This document shows positions 17,155 to 25,781 of a DNA stretch of 64,000 nt, one piece after another. Origin of the DNA: Dyella sp. BiH032 (GTDB lineage: Bacteria > Pseudomonadota > Gammaproteobacteria > Xanthomonadales > Rhodanobacteraceae). The stretch lies in the NCBI RefSeq assembly GCF_031954525.1, contig NZ_CP134867.1, forward strand, positions 4,898,001-4,962,000, in the 5' to 3' direction. Position 1 is the stretch's first letter. Each line of letters begins with the position of its first letter. The translations under genes and the position numbers were made by a program. Below the pieces are notes generated by a model that was not told where the DNA came from, searched no databases, and was given only the letters and a program-made list of their open reading frames with translations.

Positions 17155-17787
17155 GTGCTGACTTTCTACGATTACCTGCCCTCGCAGAACGGCTGGAAGA
17201 TCCGCCAACTGCTGCGCCATCTGGACCTTCCTCATTGCACCGTGCCGGTGAGCATTTTCGAAGGCGAAGGCCAGCGTCCCGAGTACCTGCGCATCAACCC
17301 TACCGGTACCGTGCCCGCGATCGAGTTGGAAGACGGCCGCACGCTGGCCGAGTCCAACGCCATCCTCGCTTATCTCGCCGAGGGCACGCCGTACCTTCCG
17401 GGCGATGCGTTCGGCCGCGCCAAGGTGTGGCAGTGGCTGAGCTTCGAGCAGGAGCGCGTGGAGTCGGTCATCGGCTCGCTGCGCTATTGGACCTTGACCG
17501 GGCAGCTCGCGACACGCGGCGCGGCGATGGTGGAGCTGAAGCGGAACGCGGGCCTGCGCGCGCTATCCATCCTGGATGCGCAACTGGCCATGCGACCGTA
17601 TATCGCCGGCGGGCACTACACCATCGCCGATATCTCGCTGTTCGCCTATACGCGGCTGGCTGAAGAGGCGGGCTTCGACTTGAAGCCTTATCCGCATCTT
17701 CGAGCGTGGTTCGATCGCGTCGAGGCGCAGCCTGGATATGTGGCGGAACGATATCCGTATTCGGTCGATCCGCATGCGCCGCGTTGA
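17155..17787 (+). CDS. Glutathione S-transferase
   Basis: 210 aa in the standard two-domain form. The thioredoxin-like half reads LTFYDYLPSQNGWKIRQLLRHLDLPH, then INPTGTVPAIELEDGRTLAESNAILAYLAEG with the cis-Pro and the ESNAI glutathione contact. The helical half carries ALSILDAQLAMRPYIAGGHYTIADISLFAYTRLAEEAGFDL with the N-capping motif of GSTs. I start at a GTG with GGAA about 9 bases upstream, because the frame has no suitable ATG. A perfect stem-loop at 17844-17866 lies downstream. Confidence 0.9.
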   Translation: MLTFYDYLPSQNGWKIRQLLRHLDLPHCTVPVSIFEGEGQRPEYLRINPTGTVPAIELEDGRTLAESNAILAYLAEGTPYLPGDAFGRAKVWQWLSFEQERVESVIGSLRYWTLTGQLATRGAAMVELKRNAGLRALSILDAQLAMRPYIAGGHYTIADISLFAYTRLAEEAGFDLKPYPHLRAWFDRVEAQPGYVAERYPYSVDPHAPR

Positions 17788-17843
17788 GCGCGGGGTTCGG
17801 TCGCGGTTGGGAGGGGATTCGCGAGCACCCGCCCCTCATCCCG

Positions 17844-18330
17844 CCTTCTCCCCGAAGGGGAGAAGGAGAAGTGCAGTACTGCGGCAAGCAACCACCGACC
17901 AAACAAGAGCGAGCGAAGCGACGCTCCGTGTCGCTCTTGATCTCCCGGGTTCCCTTCGCGGCGGTGAGGGCTGGACGATCAGGCCGCCGAAGGCGGGCGG
18001 GGACAGGACGTCCCCGCCTTTTCGATCAGGGCATGGATGCCCTGTCGAAAAGCCCGGCCAGCCCTCAACGCACCCGGAGCAGCGTAGGCTGCGAAGGGCG
18101 CCGCGCAGGGGGCCTTTTCTTCTTGGTTACTTCTTCTTGGGCAAGCAAGAAGAAGTAACTCGCTCTCCGGCAGGAGAGCGAAACCCCTCGCCCCGCACGG
18201 GGCGAGACAAGGCTGGCGACGAGGCGACAACCGAGCGATACCGCCACTGGGTGACTCGCTACGCTCGCCCCTTCGGGGCCACCCTACGGGCGTTCTCCGC
18301 GCTACGCGCTTCGTCCGGCCTGCGCCGGAA
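17844..18330. repeat. Noncoding hairpin mosaic, dispersed-repeat-like
   Basis: The 720 bases between the GST and M1 genes hold no gene but many perfect or near-perfect stems. These are CCTTCTCCCC/GGGGAGAAGG (17844-17866), GGCGGGGAC/GTCCCCGCC (17996-18018), TTTTCGATCAGGGCAT/ATGCCCTGTCGAAAA (18019-18051), GTTACTTCTTCTTG/CAAGAAGAAGTAAC (18126-18159) and CTCGCCCCG/CGGGGCGAG (18187-18206). A tail follows whose CCCTTCGGGG and TCCGGCCTGCGCCGGA are also self-complementary. I recall very similar text between genes in Xanthomonas and relatives. No transposase is present. It probably acts as a terminator and is a non-autonomous repeat. Confidence 0.65.
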
Positions 18331-18508
18331 TGACGAGTAGGTGAGTGCAAGGCGGCCCTTAGCACCCGTTGGGGCTCGCGGGCTCACGCCAGCCTCGACC
18401 GCCAGGCCTCCACCCAAACGGACGCCCCCAGGACCCAATGACCCCCGCCACAAGCCACCCCCACACCGCGATGGCATACTCGCCCCTCCCGTTCCACCGG
18501 AGCACCCC

Positions 18509-20365
18509 ATGCGCCTCCTCTGCGCCTTCGCCATCGGCGCCCTCACCCTGCCGATGGCCGCCTACGCCGCCGATCCGCACTCCTACGCCCAGCCCGACCA
18601 GGTGCGCGTCACTCACCTGGACCTGGACCTGAAGATCGACTTCCCGCACAAGCAGCTCGACGGCCAGGCCACGCTGAAGCTGGACTGGAAGGACGCGAAG
18701 GCGAAGACGCTGGTGCTCGACACGCGCGACCTGAAGATCGCCAAGGTCGAAGCGCTCGACGCGGCCGGCAAGGCCACGGCGCTGACGTACGCGCTGGCGC
18801 CGGCCGACAAGCAGCTCGGCAGCAAGCTCACGATCCAGGCGCCGCAGCATCCGGCGCAGGTGCGCATTGCCTACACGACCGCGCCGACCGCTTCCGGCCT
18901 GCAATGGCTGACGCCGGAGCAGACCGCGGACAAGAAGCTGCCCTTCATGTTCTCGCAGTCGGAATCCATCCATGCGCGCTCGTGGGTGCCGCTGCAGGAC
19001 TCGCCGGCGATCCGCTTCACCTACAGCGCCCACGTCACCGCGCCGAAGGAAGTGCGCGTGACCATGAGCGCGCTCAACGACGCCAAGCACGCGCTGGACG
19101 GCGATTTCCGCTTCGACCAGCCGCACCCGATTCCCTCCTACCTGCTGGCAATCGCCGCAGGCGACATCGCGGTGAAGGAGACCGGCCCCCGCTCGGCGGT
19201 GTACGCGGAGCCCAGCGTCGTCGACAAGGCGGCGAAGGAATTCGAGGACACCGAAAAGCTGATCCAGGCCACCGAGAAGCTCTATGGCCCCTATGCGTGG
19301 GGCCGCTACGACCTGCTGGTGCTGCCACCCTCGTTCCCGTTCGGCGGCATGGAAAACCCCAACATGACCTTCGCCACGCCGACCGTGCTGGTGGGCGACA
19401 AGAGCCTGGTCTCGCTGGTGTCGCACGAGCTGGCGCATTCGTGGTCGGGCAACCTGGTGACCAGCGCTGCGTGGCGCGATATCTGGCTCAACGAAGGCTT
19501 CACCACCTACGTGCAGGGCCGCATCACCGAGGCGGTCTACGGCAAGGCCCTGGCCGACGAGGAAGCCCTGCTTTCCGCGCGCGGCCTGCAGAAGCACATC
19601 GGCGAGATGCCCGCCAATGCGCAGAAGCTGGCGCCGGAACCGCGCGGCATCGATGCCGACGATGCGCTCTCCGACGTGGCCTACGACAAGGGCTCCTGGT
19701 TCCTGCGCACGCTGGAGCAGCGCTTCGGCCGCGAGACCTTCGACGCCTACCTGAAGGGCTATTTCGCGCACTTCGCCTTCCAGAGCATCACCACCGAGCA
19801 GATGCTGGATTACCTGAAGGCCAATCTGTTCGATAAGAACCCGGGCAAGATGGACTGGGCCGAAGTGAAGGCATGGGTCTACGAGCCGGGTGTGCCGAAG
19901 AACGCGCCGCTGCCGGCCTCGCCGCGCTTCGAGGCGATCGACAAGGAGCGCAGCGCGTTCCTCGGCGGCTCGCTGGCGGCGGACAAGCTCGATGCCAAGG
20001 GCTGGAACACGCAGGAATGGATGTACTTCCTCGATGGCATGCCCGACGTCGCGCCGCTGGACAAGCTCAAGCAGCTCGATGCCGCCTGGCACCTCACCGG
20101 CACGCCGAATGCCGAGATCGGCATGCGCTGGTACAGCCACGCCATCGCCGCCGGCGACAAGGACGTGTGGAGCGCCGCCGCCGAGCACATGACGCGCATC
20201 GGCCGTCTGTACCTCACCACGCCGCTGTACAAGGCGTTCGTGAAGACGCCGGAAGGTCTCGCCTACGCCGAGCAGGTGTACGCGAAAGCCAAGGCCGGCT
20301 ACCACCCGATGACGCAGGACGCCGTCCAGCGGATCATCGACAAGGCCAAGAAGCCGGCGAAGTGA
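18509..20365 (+). CDS. Exported M1-family zinc aminopeptidase
   Basis: 618 aa. A signal peptide (residues 1-21, ending AAYAA) sends it to the periplasm. The N-terminal beta domain leads to the catalytic domain with the exopeptidase motif GGMEN (279-283) and the zinc site H306-E307-L-A-H310...E329 in HELAHSW and WLNEGFTTY. The C-terminal helical domain (about 470-618) resembles leukotriene A4 hydrolase-type members. It removes N-terminal residues from peptides. I start at 18509 with CGGAG 7 bases upstream; the longer frame crosses the repeat region. The following gene on this strand is 82 bases away. Confidence 0.93.
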   Translation: MRLLCAFAIGALTLPMAAYAADPHSYAQPDQVRVTHLDLDLKIDFPHKQLDGQATLKLDWKDAKAKTLVLDTRDLKIAKVEALDAAGKATALTYALAPADKQLGSKLTIQAPQHPAQVRIAYTTAPTASGLQWLTPEQTADKKLPFMFSQSESIHARSWVPLQDSPAIRFTYSAHVTAPKEVRVTMSALNDAKHALDGDFRFDQPHPIPSYLLAIAAGDIAVKETGPRSAVYAEPSVVDKAAKEFEDTEKLIQATEKLYGPYAWGRYDLLVLPPSFPFGGMENPNMTFATPTVLVGDKSLVSLVSHELAHSWSGNLVTSAAWRDIWLNEGFTTYVQGRITEAVYGKALADEEALLSARGLQKHIGEMPANAQKLAPEPRGIDADDALSDVAYDKGSWFLRTLEQRFGRETFDAYLKGYFAHFAFQSITTEQMLDYLKANLFDKNPGKMDWAEVKAWVYEPGVPKNAPLPASPRFEAIDKERSAFLGGSLAADKLDAKGWNTQEWMYFLDGMPDVAPLDKLKQLDAAWHLTGTPNAEIGMRWYSHAIAAGDKDVWSAAAEHMTRIGRLYLTTPLYKAFVKTPEGLAYAEQVYAKAKAGYHPMTQDAVQRIIDKAKKPAK

Positions 20366-20447
20366 TCGCCATCGCGCGCCGCGCCGCACTTGATCGGCGC
20401 GGCGCGCGACCCGACATGCCTGTGTTCCCCCAGCGCGGACCCTCTTC

Positions 20448-21464
20448 ATGAGCAAGCCTTCCCTTCCCGCCGGCCCGGCGGCCAACCAGCGCCCCCTGTG
20501 GCAGCGCCTGCTGATCCGGCGCCTGAAGTTCCTCGTCATCGTGGCGGTGGTGCTGGGCGTCGGCCTGGGCGGCTGCTATCTGTTCGCGCCGCAGTGGCTG
20601 CTGCGCGCCGAGCTCGCGCGCAAGGCGATGGCCGCGCACGTGGAGACGCACTCGGTGCAGGTGGGCGATACCAAGTGGGTCTACTACGAAGGCGGCCAGG
20701 GCCCGACCCTGGTGCTGCTGCATGGCTTCGCCGCCGACAGGAACGTCTGGCTGGAGCAGTTGCGCCTGCTCACGCCGCATTTCCACGTGATCGCGCCGGA
20801 CCTGCCGGGCTGGGGTGATTCCACGCGCGTGGACGGCGCCAGCTACAACATCGACGCGCAGGCCGCGCGCCTGCAGGGCTTCGTCGATACGCTGCGCCTG
20901 CAGCGCTTCATGCTGGTCGGGCATTCGATGGGCGGCGCCATCGCCAGCGTCTATGCGGCCGACCACCCGGAGAAGGTGGGTGGCCTCGCGCTGGTCGACG
21001 CCTTCGGCCTGAAAGCCAACGAGAACGACTTCGCGCGCGGCGCGCTGAGCGGCAAGAACCCCTTCGCCTATGACGACCGTGCCGGTTTCGAGCACGCGAC
21101 GCTGCTGGCCTTCGAAAAGATGCCGAATATCCCGGGGCGCTTCCAGGACGTGCTGGTCGAGAAGAACCAGCGCGACCGCGCTTACCTCGACCGCACGTTC
21201 AACGAGCTGCGCGATCCCTCGCAGTATCTGTCCGTGCAGAACCGCCTGGACCGCCTCACCATGCCGGTGCTCGGCCTGTGGTGCCACGACGACAAGATCA
21301 TCGATATCTCCGCGCTCGATAGCCTGCGTGGCGGCCTGAGCCGTGCCAGCTCGATCAGTTCCAGCATCCTCACCGGCTGCAATCACATGCCGGTGCTGGA
21401 AAAGCCGGACGAGACGGCACGCATCCTGGGCGCATTCGCGCTGCAGCACATGCCGCTGGGCTGA
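20448..21464 (+). CDS. Membrane-anchored alpha/beta hydrolase
   Basis: 338 aa. A basic N-terminus is followed by one transmembrane helix (about residues 28-47, LKFLVIVAVVLGVGLGGCYLF), so the hydrolase domain probably sits in the periplasm. The domain has LLHGFAADRNVW (oxyanion loop), nucleophile S160 in VGHSMGG, acid D281 or D282 in CHDDKIID, and H313 in GCNHMPV. It resembles esterase/lipase enzymes of the AB hydrolase 1 family; the substrate is unknown. The C of GGCYLF is not in a good lipobox, so I favour a helix anchor over a lipoprotein. Confidence 0.88.
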   Translation: MSKPSLPAGPAANQRPLWQRLLIRRLKFLVIVAVVLGVGLGGCYLFAPQWLLRAELARKAMAAHVETHSVQVGDTKWVYYEGGQGPTLVLLHGFAADRNVWLEQLRLLTPHFHVIAPDLPGWGDSTRVDGASYNIDAQAARLQGFVDTLRLQRFMLVGHSMGGAIASVYAADHPEKVGGLALVDAFGLKANENDFARGALSGKNPFAYDDRAGFEHATLLAFEKMPNIPGRFQDVLVEKNQRDRAYLDRTFNELRDPSQYLSVQNRLDRLTMPVLGLWCHDDKIIDISALDSLRGGLSRASSISSSILTGCNHMPVLEKPDETARILGAFALQHMPLG

Positions 21465-21501
21465 CGGACGCGGTGATCGAAGCGGCAGGAAGGAGGCATA
21501 C

Positions 21502-21933
21502 ATGCTGATCGAAGGGCGCTGCCACTGCGGCAACATCGCCTTCACGCTGGACTGGCAGCCCGATCCCGCGTCGATTCCTGCGCGCGCCTGCACCTGCACG
21601 TTCTGCACGCGCCACGGCGGCGTGTGGACCTCCTATCCGGATGGACGGCTATCCGTACGTGTCGCCGATCCGGCGCGCGTTTCCCGCTATGCCTTCGGCA
21701 CGGAAACCGCCGCGTTCCAGGTCTGCATGACCTGCGGCGTGCCGCCGCTGGTGACCAGCCGCATCGACGGACGGCTGTACGCGGTGGTCAACGTCAACAC
21801 CTTCGAGAACGTCGATCCGGCACGACTGCAGCGTAGCTCCAGCTCGCTGGACGGCGAGAGCGTCGGCGACCGCCTGGCGCGCCGGCAGCGCAACTGGATC
21901 GGTCACGTCGACTTCCCTGCCGCGGACGGCTGA
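21502..21933 (+). CDS. GFA/CENP-V-family zinc-binding protein
   Basis: 143 aa. The family's cysteine sets are present: C7-H-C9 in EGRCHCGNIAF, CTCTFC in the second loop, and CMTCGV as the last pair. These bind one or two zinc ions. Members include glutathione-dependent formaldehyde-activating enzyme-like proteins, but most, as here, have no proven reaction. Start ATG at 21502 follows AGGAAGGAGG 6 bases away, a strong site. It lies 37 bases after the hydrolase gene and could be co-transcribed with it. Confidence 0.9.
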   Translation: MLIEGRCHCGNIAFTLDWQPDPASIPARACTCTFCTRHGGVWTSYPDGRLSVRVADPARVSRYAFGTETAAFQVCMTCGVPPLVTSRIDGRLYAVVNVNTFENVDPARLQRSSSSLDGESVGDRLARRQRNWIGHVDFPAADG

Positions 21934-22051
21934 AGGCCCGGCGGGAGCCCCCGCGTAACGGTCTTTTCATTCGCCGCGGGCCATGTTGCTCTGCGACAAT
22001 ACACGGGCGCGCACGCTGTTCGCTCGCGCGCGGTTTCGCATCAAGGCCCCC

Positions 22052-23248
22052 ATGAACACGGTTTCCCGCGACGAGCCCCAGGGCTTGCGGCTTACCTGGC
22101 GCATTGTCCAGGTGGTCTGCTTCACCTTTCTGGCCTATCTGGTGATCGGCCTGCAGCTGGCCGTGCTGCCGCCCTTCGTGCACGGCGAGCTGGGCTATGG
22201 CGCCGTGCTGGCTGGCCTGGTGATCAGTACGCAGTACATCGCCACGCTGCTCAGCCGCGGCTTCGCCGGCCGCACCTCGGACACCGCCGGCCCCAAGCGC
22301 GCGGCGCTGATCGGCATGGCGGCCTGCGGCGCGAGCGCGGTACTGATGATCCTGGCCGCGCTGCTGCGGCCCTGGCCGCTGGCATCGCTCGCGCTGCTGC
22401 TGCTGGGCCGCCTCGCGCTCGGCGTCGGCGAAAGCTGCGTCGGTACCGGCTGCATCATGTGGGGCATCGGCCGCGTCGGCGCGGCGCATACGGCGAAGGT
22501 GATCTCCTGGAACGGCGTGGCGACGTACGGTGCGCTGGCCGCGGGCGCACCGCTGGGCGTGCAGCTGGCGGGCGCGTTCGGCTTCGTCGCGATCGGCATC
22601 GCCGGCGCGCTGCTGATGGTGCTGGGCTTGCTGCTGGCGTGGCGCCGGCCTGCCGCGAAAGTGGCGTCCGGCGAGCGCCTGCCGATGCACCACGTGTTCG
22701 GGCGCGTGCTGCCGTACGGCATGGGCCTGGCGCTCGGCGCCGTGGGCTTCGGCGCACTCGCCACCTTCGTCACGCTGTACTACGCCGCGATGGGTTGGAG
22801 CGGCGCGGCGGCGACGCTGAGCGTGTTCGGTGCGTGCTTCGTGGGCGTACGCCTGGTGTTCGGCGGAGCGATCTCGCGCTTCGGCGGCTATCGCGTGGCG
22901 CTGGTGTCGTTCGTCGCCGAATTCGCGGGCTTGCTCGTGCTCGCCGCGGCAGGCAGCGCGAGCGTGGCGATGTTCGGCGGCGCGCTCACCGGCCTTGGCT
23001 TCTCGCTGATCTTCCCGGCGCTGGGCGTGGAAGCCGTGCAGCGCGTGACGCTCAGCAACCGCGGCTCGGCGCTGGGCGCATACTCGGTATTCACCGACCT
23101 GGCGCTGGGTGTGGCCGGCCCGCTCGGCGGCTGGCTGGTGTCGGGCGGGCGCTACGGGCCGTTGTTCGTGGTGGCGGCCTGTTTCACGGCGATGGCGTTC
23201 GCGCTGACCGGATGGCTGTACCTGCGCTACGGCAGGGAGACGTATTGA
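22052..23248 (+). CDS. Major facilitator transporter of the YhhS type
   Basis: 398 aa with twelve transmembrane helices. It matches my memory of E. coli YhhS along much of its length: GLRLTWRIVQVVCFTFLAYLVIGLQLAVLPPFVH, LAGLVISTQYIATLLSR, AGRTSDTAGPKRAAL (MFS loop 2-3 motif), VISWNGVATYGALAAGAPLGV, and LGFSLIFPALGVEAVQRV. YhhS-like pumps export arabinose-like sugars or other small molecules; the substrate here is unknown. I use the ATG at 22052, since the longer frame adds a non-family leader. No regulator is adjacent. Confidence 0.9.
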   Translation: MNTVSRDEPQGLRLTWRIVQVVCFTFLAYLVIGLQLAVLPPFVHGELGYGAVLAGLVISTQYIATLLSRGFAGRTSDTAGPKRAALIGMAACGASAVLMILAALLRPWPLASLALLLLGRLALGVGESCVGTGCIMWGIGRVGAAHTAKVISWNGVATYGALAAGAPLGVQLAGAFGFVAIGIAGALLMVLGLLLAWRRPAAKVASGERLPMHHVFGRVLPYGMGLALGAVGFGALATFVTLYYAAMGWSGAAATLSVFGACFVGVRLVFGGAISRFGGYRVALVSFVAEFAGLLVLAAAGSASVAMFGGALTGLGFSLIFPALGVEAVQRVTLSNRGSALGAYSVFTDLALGVAGPLGGWLVSGGRYGPLFVVAACFTAMAFALTGWLYLRYGRETY

Positions 23249-23378
23249 CGCGGCGTTTCAGCCCGCGGCTGCGCGCGTGCAGAGGCGGCCGCGCTTCTTC
23301 CGCGTATCGATGGGACGTCATCGCTGCGATGTCGAGTGCATATACCCGGCGCTTTGAACGCAGGCGATCCGACGCTGC

Positions 23379-24149
23379 TCAGTCCGCCACGTCGGCGACG
23401 AGCCGATCCAGCTCGGCCTTGAGCATCGCCCCGTTCTGGCGCAGCCAGTCGCGCTGCTCGCGCCATTCGGGAAACAGGTTCTCCACCTGCGCCCAGAAGC
23501 GCGGCGCATGGCTACGCACTTTCAGGTGGCACAGCTCGTGCGCGAGCACGTAGCGCAGCGCCGCCGGCGGTGCGAGCGCCAACGCGAGATCGAGATTGAT
23601 GCGGTCGCGGGTGTCGAGGCTGCCCCACAGGCTCTTCATCGGGCGGATACGCAAGGCGGTGGGCGCCAGCCCGAGCTGCGGCACGTAGCCGGCCATCCAG
23701 CGCGCGACGTCGCGGCGCATCAGCGTTTCGAAATAGGAAGCGAGCAGGCCGCGCGCCACAGGCAGTGCACGCGTATGCGGACGCGGGATCACCAGCGTGA
23801 GCCCGCCGTCGTACGGCTCCACTTTCGGATACGGCCCTTCGGCCCAGTCCAGTAGCGTGGTTTCGCCGCGCAGCGGGAATTCGGTGGCGTAGCCGAGGCG
23901 CAGCGGCGGCAGCGGCTTGGTGACGAGGTTCAATTCGTCCAGCTTCTTTTCCAGCCAGTCGACATGGCTGCGCAGGAACGCGCTGACCTGGGCCGGATGT
24001 GTGCCATGCGGATACGACACGCGCGCACCCTTCGGCGTGACGGTGAGGCGCAAGCGTCGTGCGCGCGGGTGCGCCGACTTGAGCACGCGGATCGTTCCGC
24101 CGCTCGTGGTCGCCAGTTCCAGCCAATCGCCTTCCAGATGCTGCGCCAT
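23379..24149 (-). CDS. YgjP-like (DUF45) metal-dependent hydrolase
   Basis: 256 aa. Family features are the N-terminal beta strands RRLRLTVTPKGARVSYP, the segment MKSLWGSLDTRDRINLDLALALAPPAALRYVLAHELCHL with the zinc motif HELCH, and SHAPRFWAQVENLFPEW downstream of it. E. coli YgjP and other DUF45 members have a zincin-like fold; YgjP has been described as a nucleotide hydrolase. The catalytic HExxH is intact. GGGGTAG lies 6 bases upstream of the ATG. The gene is alone on its strand. Confidence 0.88.
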   Translation of the reverse strand: MAQHLEGDWLELATTSGGTIRVLKSAHPRARRLRLTVTPKGARVSYPHGTHPAQVSAFLRSHVDWLEKKLDELNLVTKPLPPLRLGYATEFPLRGETTLLDWAEGPYPKVEPYDGGLTLVIPRPHTRALPVARGLLASYFETLMRRDVARWMAGYVPQLGLAPTALRIRPMKSLWGSLDTRDRINLDLALALAPPAALRYVLAHELCHLKVRSHAPRFWAQVENLFPEWREQRDWLRQNGAMLKAELDRLVADVAD

Positions 24150-24335
24150 CGGTACTACCCCGTCTTACCGCCTATTCTTCGCTCGCACGCCCTGTGCCGC
24201 CATTCTCCGCTCGCCAATGTGGGGAGAGCATGCAGGCTATGCAAGACGGCCGGGTGACGTCGGGACGGGGGGCGTTGCCCGCCGCGGAGCCGGGAGAAAC
24301 CGGGTAAAACCCTGGCTGGGAGCCCGCTCATGAAA

Positions 24336-24359
24336 CGGGCCGCGACATGGCGCGGCCCG
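24336..24359 (-). terminator. Probable terminator after rdgC
   Basis: Perfect 9-bp stem CGGGCCGCG/CGCGGCCCG with a 6-base loop. On the minus strand it lies 47 bases past the rdgC stop and is followed by TTTCATG, a short T run, so termination is likely but not strong. Confidence 0.5.
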
Positions 24360-24405
24360 CGGGGCAAAACCTCGAAACTGCCGAAGGTACGTTCAGCTGG
24401 CGTGC

Positions 24406-25323
24406 TCAGCCATCCGCCGGTCGAGGCAGGCCGAACCATTCTTCCAGCTTGTTCAGCAAACGCTCCAGCTCCAGGGTCAGCAGGGCGAACCGAGCGTCCA
24501 TCTCGGCGGCGGAGTCCTGGTAGCTGTCGCCGAGCTCGTCCAGCACCACGTCCAGGAACTTCAGCTTGCGGACCACCAGGTCCTCGCCCAGCACGAAGCT
24601 CATGCGGTCGTCGAACACCAGGCCCAGCTGAAAGACCTGCTTGCCGTTGCGCAGGTGTTCCTTCACTTCCTCGCTGTCCAGCTCCTGGCGGCGGCAGCGC
24701 GCGATGGCGCCGGTGGCGGTGGCGGGGTCGCGCAGTTCGCATTCGTCGCCCAGGGCCAGGCCGCCCGGCAGGTTGCCGGTCGCCAGCCAGTCGGTCATCA
24801 GCACGCGCGGGCCCTCCTCGGGTGCCAGCGGCACGGCGGGGAAGCTGCCCAGCGCCTCGCGCATCTGGGTGAGGGCGTTCTCGGCGGATTTGCGGCTGGA
24901 GCTGTCCAGCACCAGCCAGCCGTGGCGCTTGTCCACGTAGGCGGACAGGCGCGAGCTGCGCACGAAGGCGCGCGGCAGCAGCTCGGTGAGCAGGTCTTCC
25001 TTGAGGCGCTTGCGCTCGCGGCCGCCGACCTTGCGGCCTTCCTCCTCGGCGATCTTCTGCACTTTGCGCTGCAGCTCGTCATTGACCACGGCGGCCGGCA
25101 GGAGCTTGTCCTCGCTGCCCACGGTGACCAGGGTGCAGGCGTTAACCGCGTGGGTGAGAGGCGCTTCCTCGCCCCGCCCCACGGGCGGCACGAAGCCCTT
25201 GGTGCCCATTTCCAGCGGACCGCACGGGCGCAGGCGGTGCTCGGCCAGGGCTTCGTCGAGTCGGTTGAGGTCTTCGGCAACGGCGGGAGAAAAGCGGAAC
25301 AGCGTCAGATTGCGGAAAAACAT
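24406..25323 (-). CDS. rdgC: Recombination-associated protein RdgC
   Basis: 305 aa, the family's usual length. It starts MFFRNLTLFRFSPAV, as RdgC proteins do, and contains LRPCGPLEMGTKGFVPPVGR, FLPPVINDEL-like sequence (LLPAAVVNDELQRKVQKIAEEEGRKVG) and LVLDSSSRKSAENALTQMREALGSFP. RdgC forms a ring-shaped dimer that binds double-stranded DNA and limits RecA activity in the nucleoid. The gene is alone, with a candidate terminator behind it. No ribosome site of note was seen. Confidence 0.95.
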   Translation of the reverse strand: MFFRNLTLFRFSPAVAEDLNRLDEALAEHRLRPCGPLEMGTKGFVPPVGRGEEAPLTHAVNACTLVTVGSEDKLLPAAVVNDELQRKVQKIAEEEGRKVGGRERKRLKEDLLTELLPRAFVRSSRLSAYVDKRHGWLVLDSSSRKSAENALTQMREALGSFPAVPLAPEEGPRVLMTDWLATGNLPGGLALGDECELRDPATATGAIARCRRQELDSEEVKEHLRNGKQVFQLGLVFDDRMSFVLGEDLVVRKLKFLDVVLDELGDSYQDSAAEMDARFALLTLELERLLNKLEEWFGLPRPADG

Positions 25324-25781
25324 AGAAGGGGATCGGATTCCAGGCGGTCTGGCGGCCCCGGATCGGGGCGCACGAAACGACCATCATACCGGATGGGGCC
25401 GCACCACCCCTCGCTCATGCCGCCCGGGTGATATCGACATGCCTGCCCGTCGCCGGTGTGCGGCGGCGCACATCCGGTGCCATACCGCATCGCGCCGTGC
25501 CGCCCCGTGGCGCAGCGGATTCGTTTTGGACATCTATACATCCAAAAAAATATTCGCTATAACGGGGTCGCATGTCGCATCGCAACATCCAGGGAGAGTG
25601 TTGCCTGGCCATGCTTCGGCGATGACCACCGGCCGCGTCAGCGGCTTCCGGTAGCCTCGCGACGACCATCCATCGGATTGCATACGCAACATCAGGCACA
25701 TGCGGAAACGCAGGGTTTGCCGCGGCGCGTCATGCCCGCGCGAAGCCCGTGCGCCGCCCTCGAAGGGGAGAGCACGACGCA
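25324..25781. other. Intergenic region upstream of the TonB receptor with an imperfect palindrome
   Basis: These 458 bases separate divergent rdgC and the Oar-like receptor and contain no gene I can support. At 25526-25545 is an imperfect palindrome with arms TTGGA/TCCAA, followed by an A/T-rich stretch and TATTCGCTATAAC (25551-25563), the only promoter-like text in the interval. TTGGAC to TATTCG is 19 bases apart, longer than ideal. The palindrome would overlap the -35 element, suiting a repressor, but no regulator is nearby. Confidence 0.4.

Noticed and set aside
18359..20539. A 726-codon frame opposite the M1 aminopeptidase
   Set aside because: Shadow of the real gene; the M1 zinc motif and signal peptide settle the strand.
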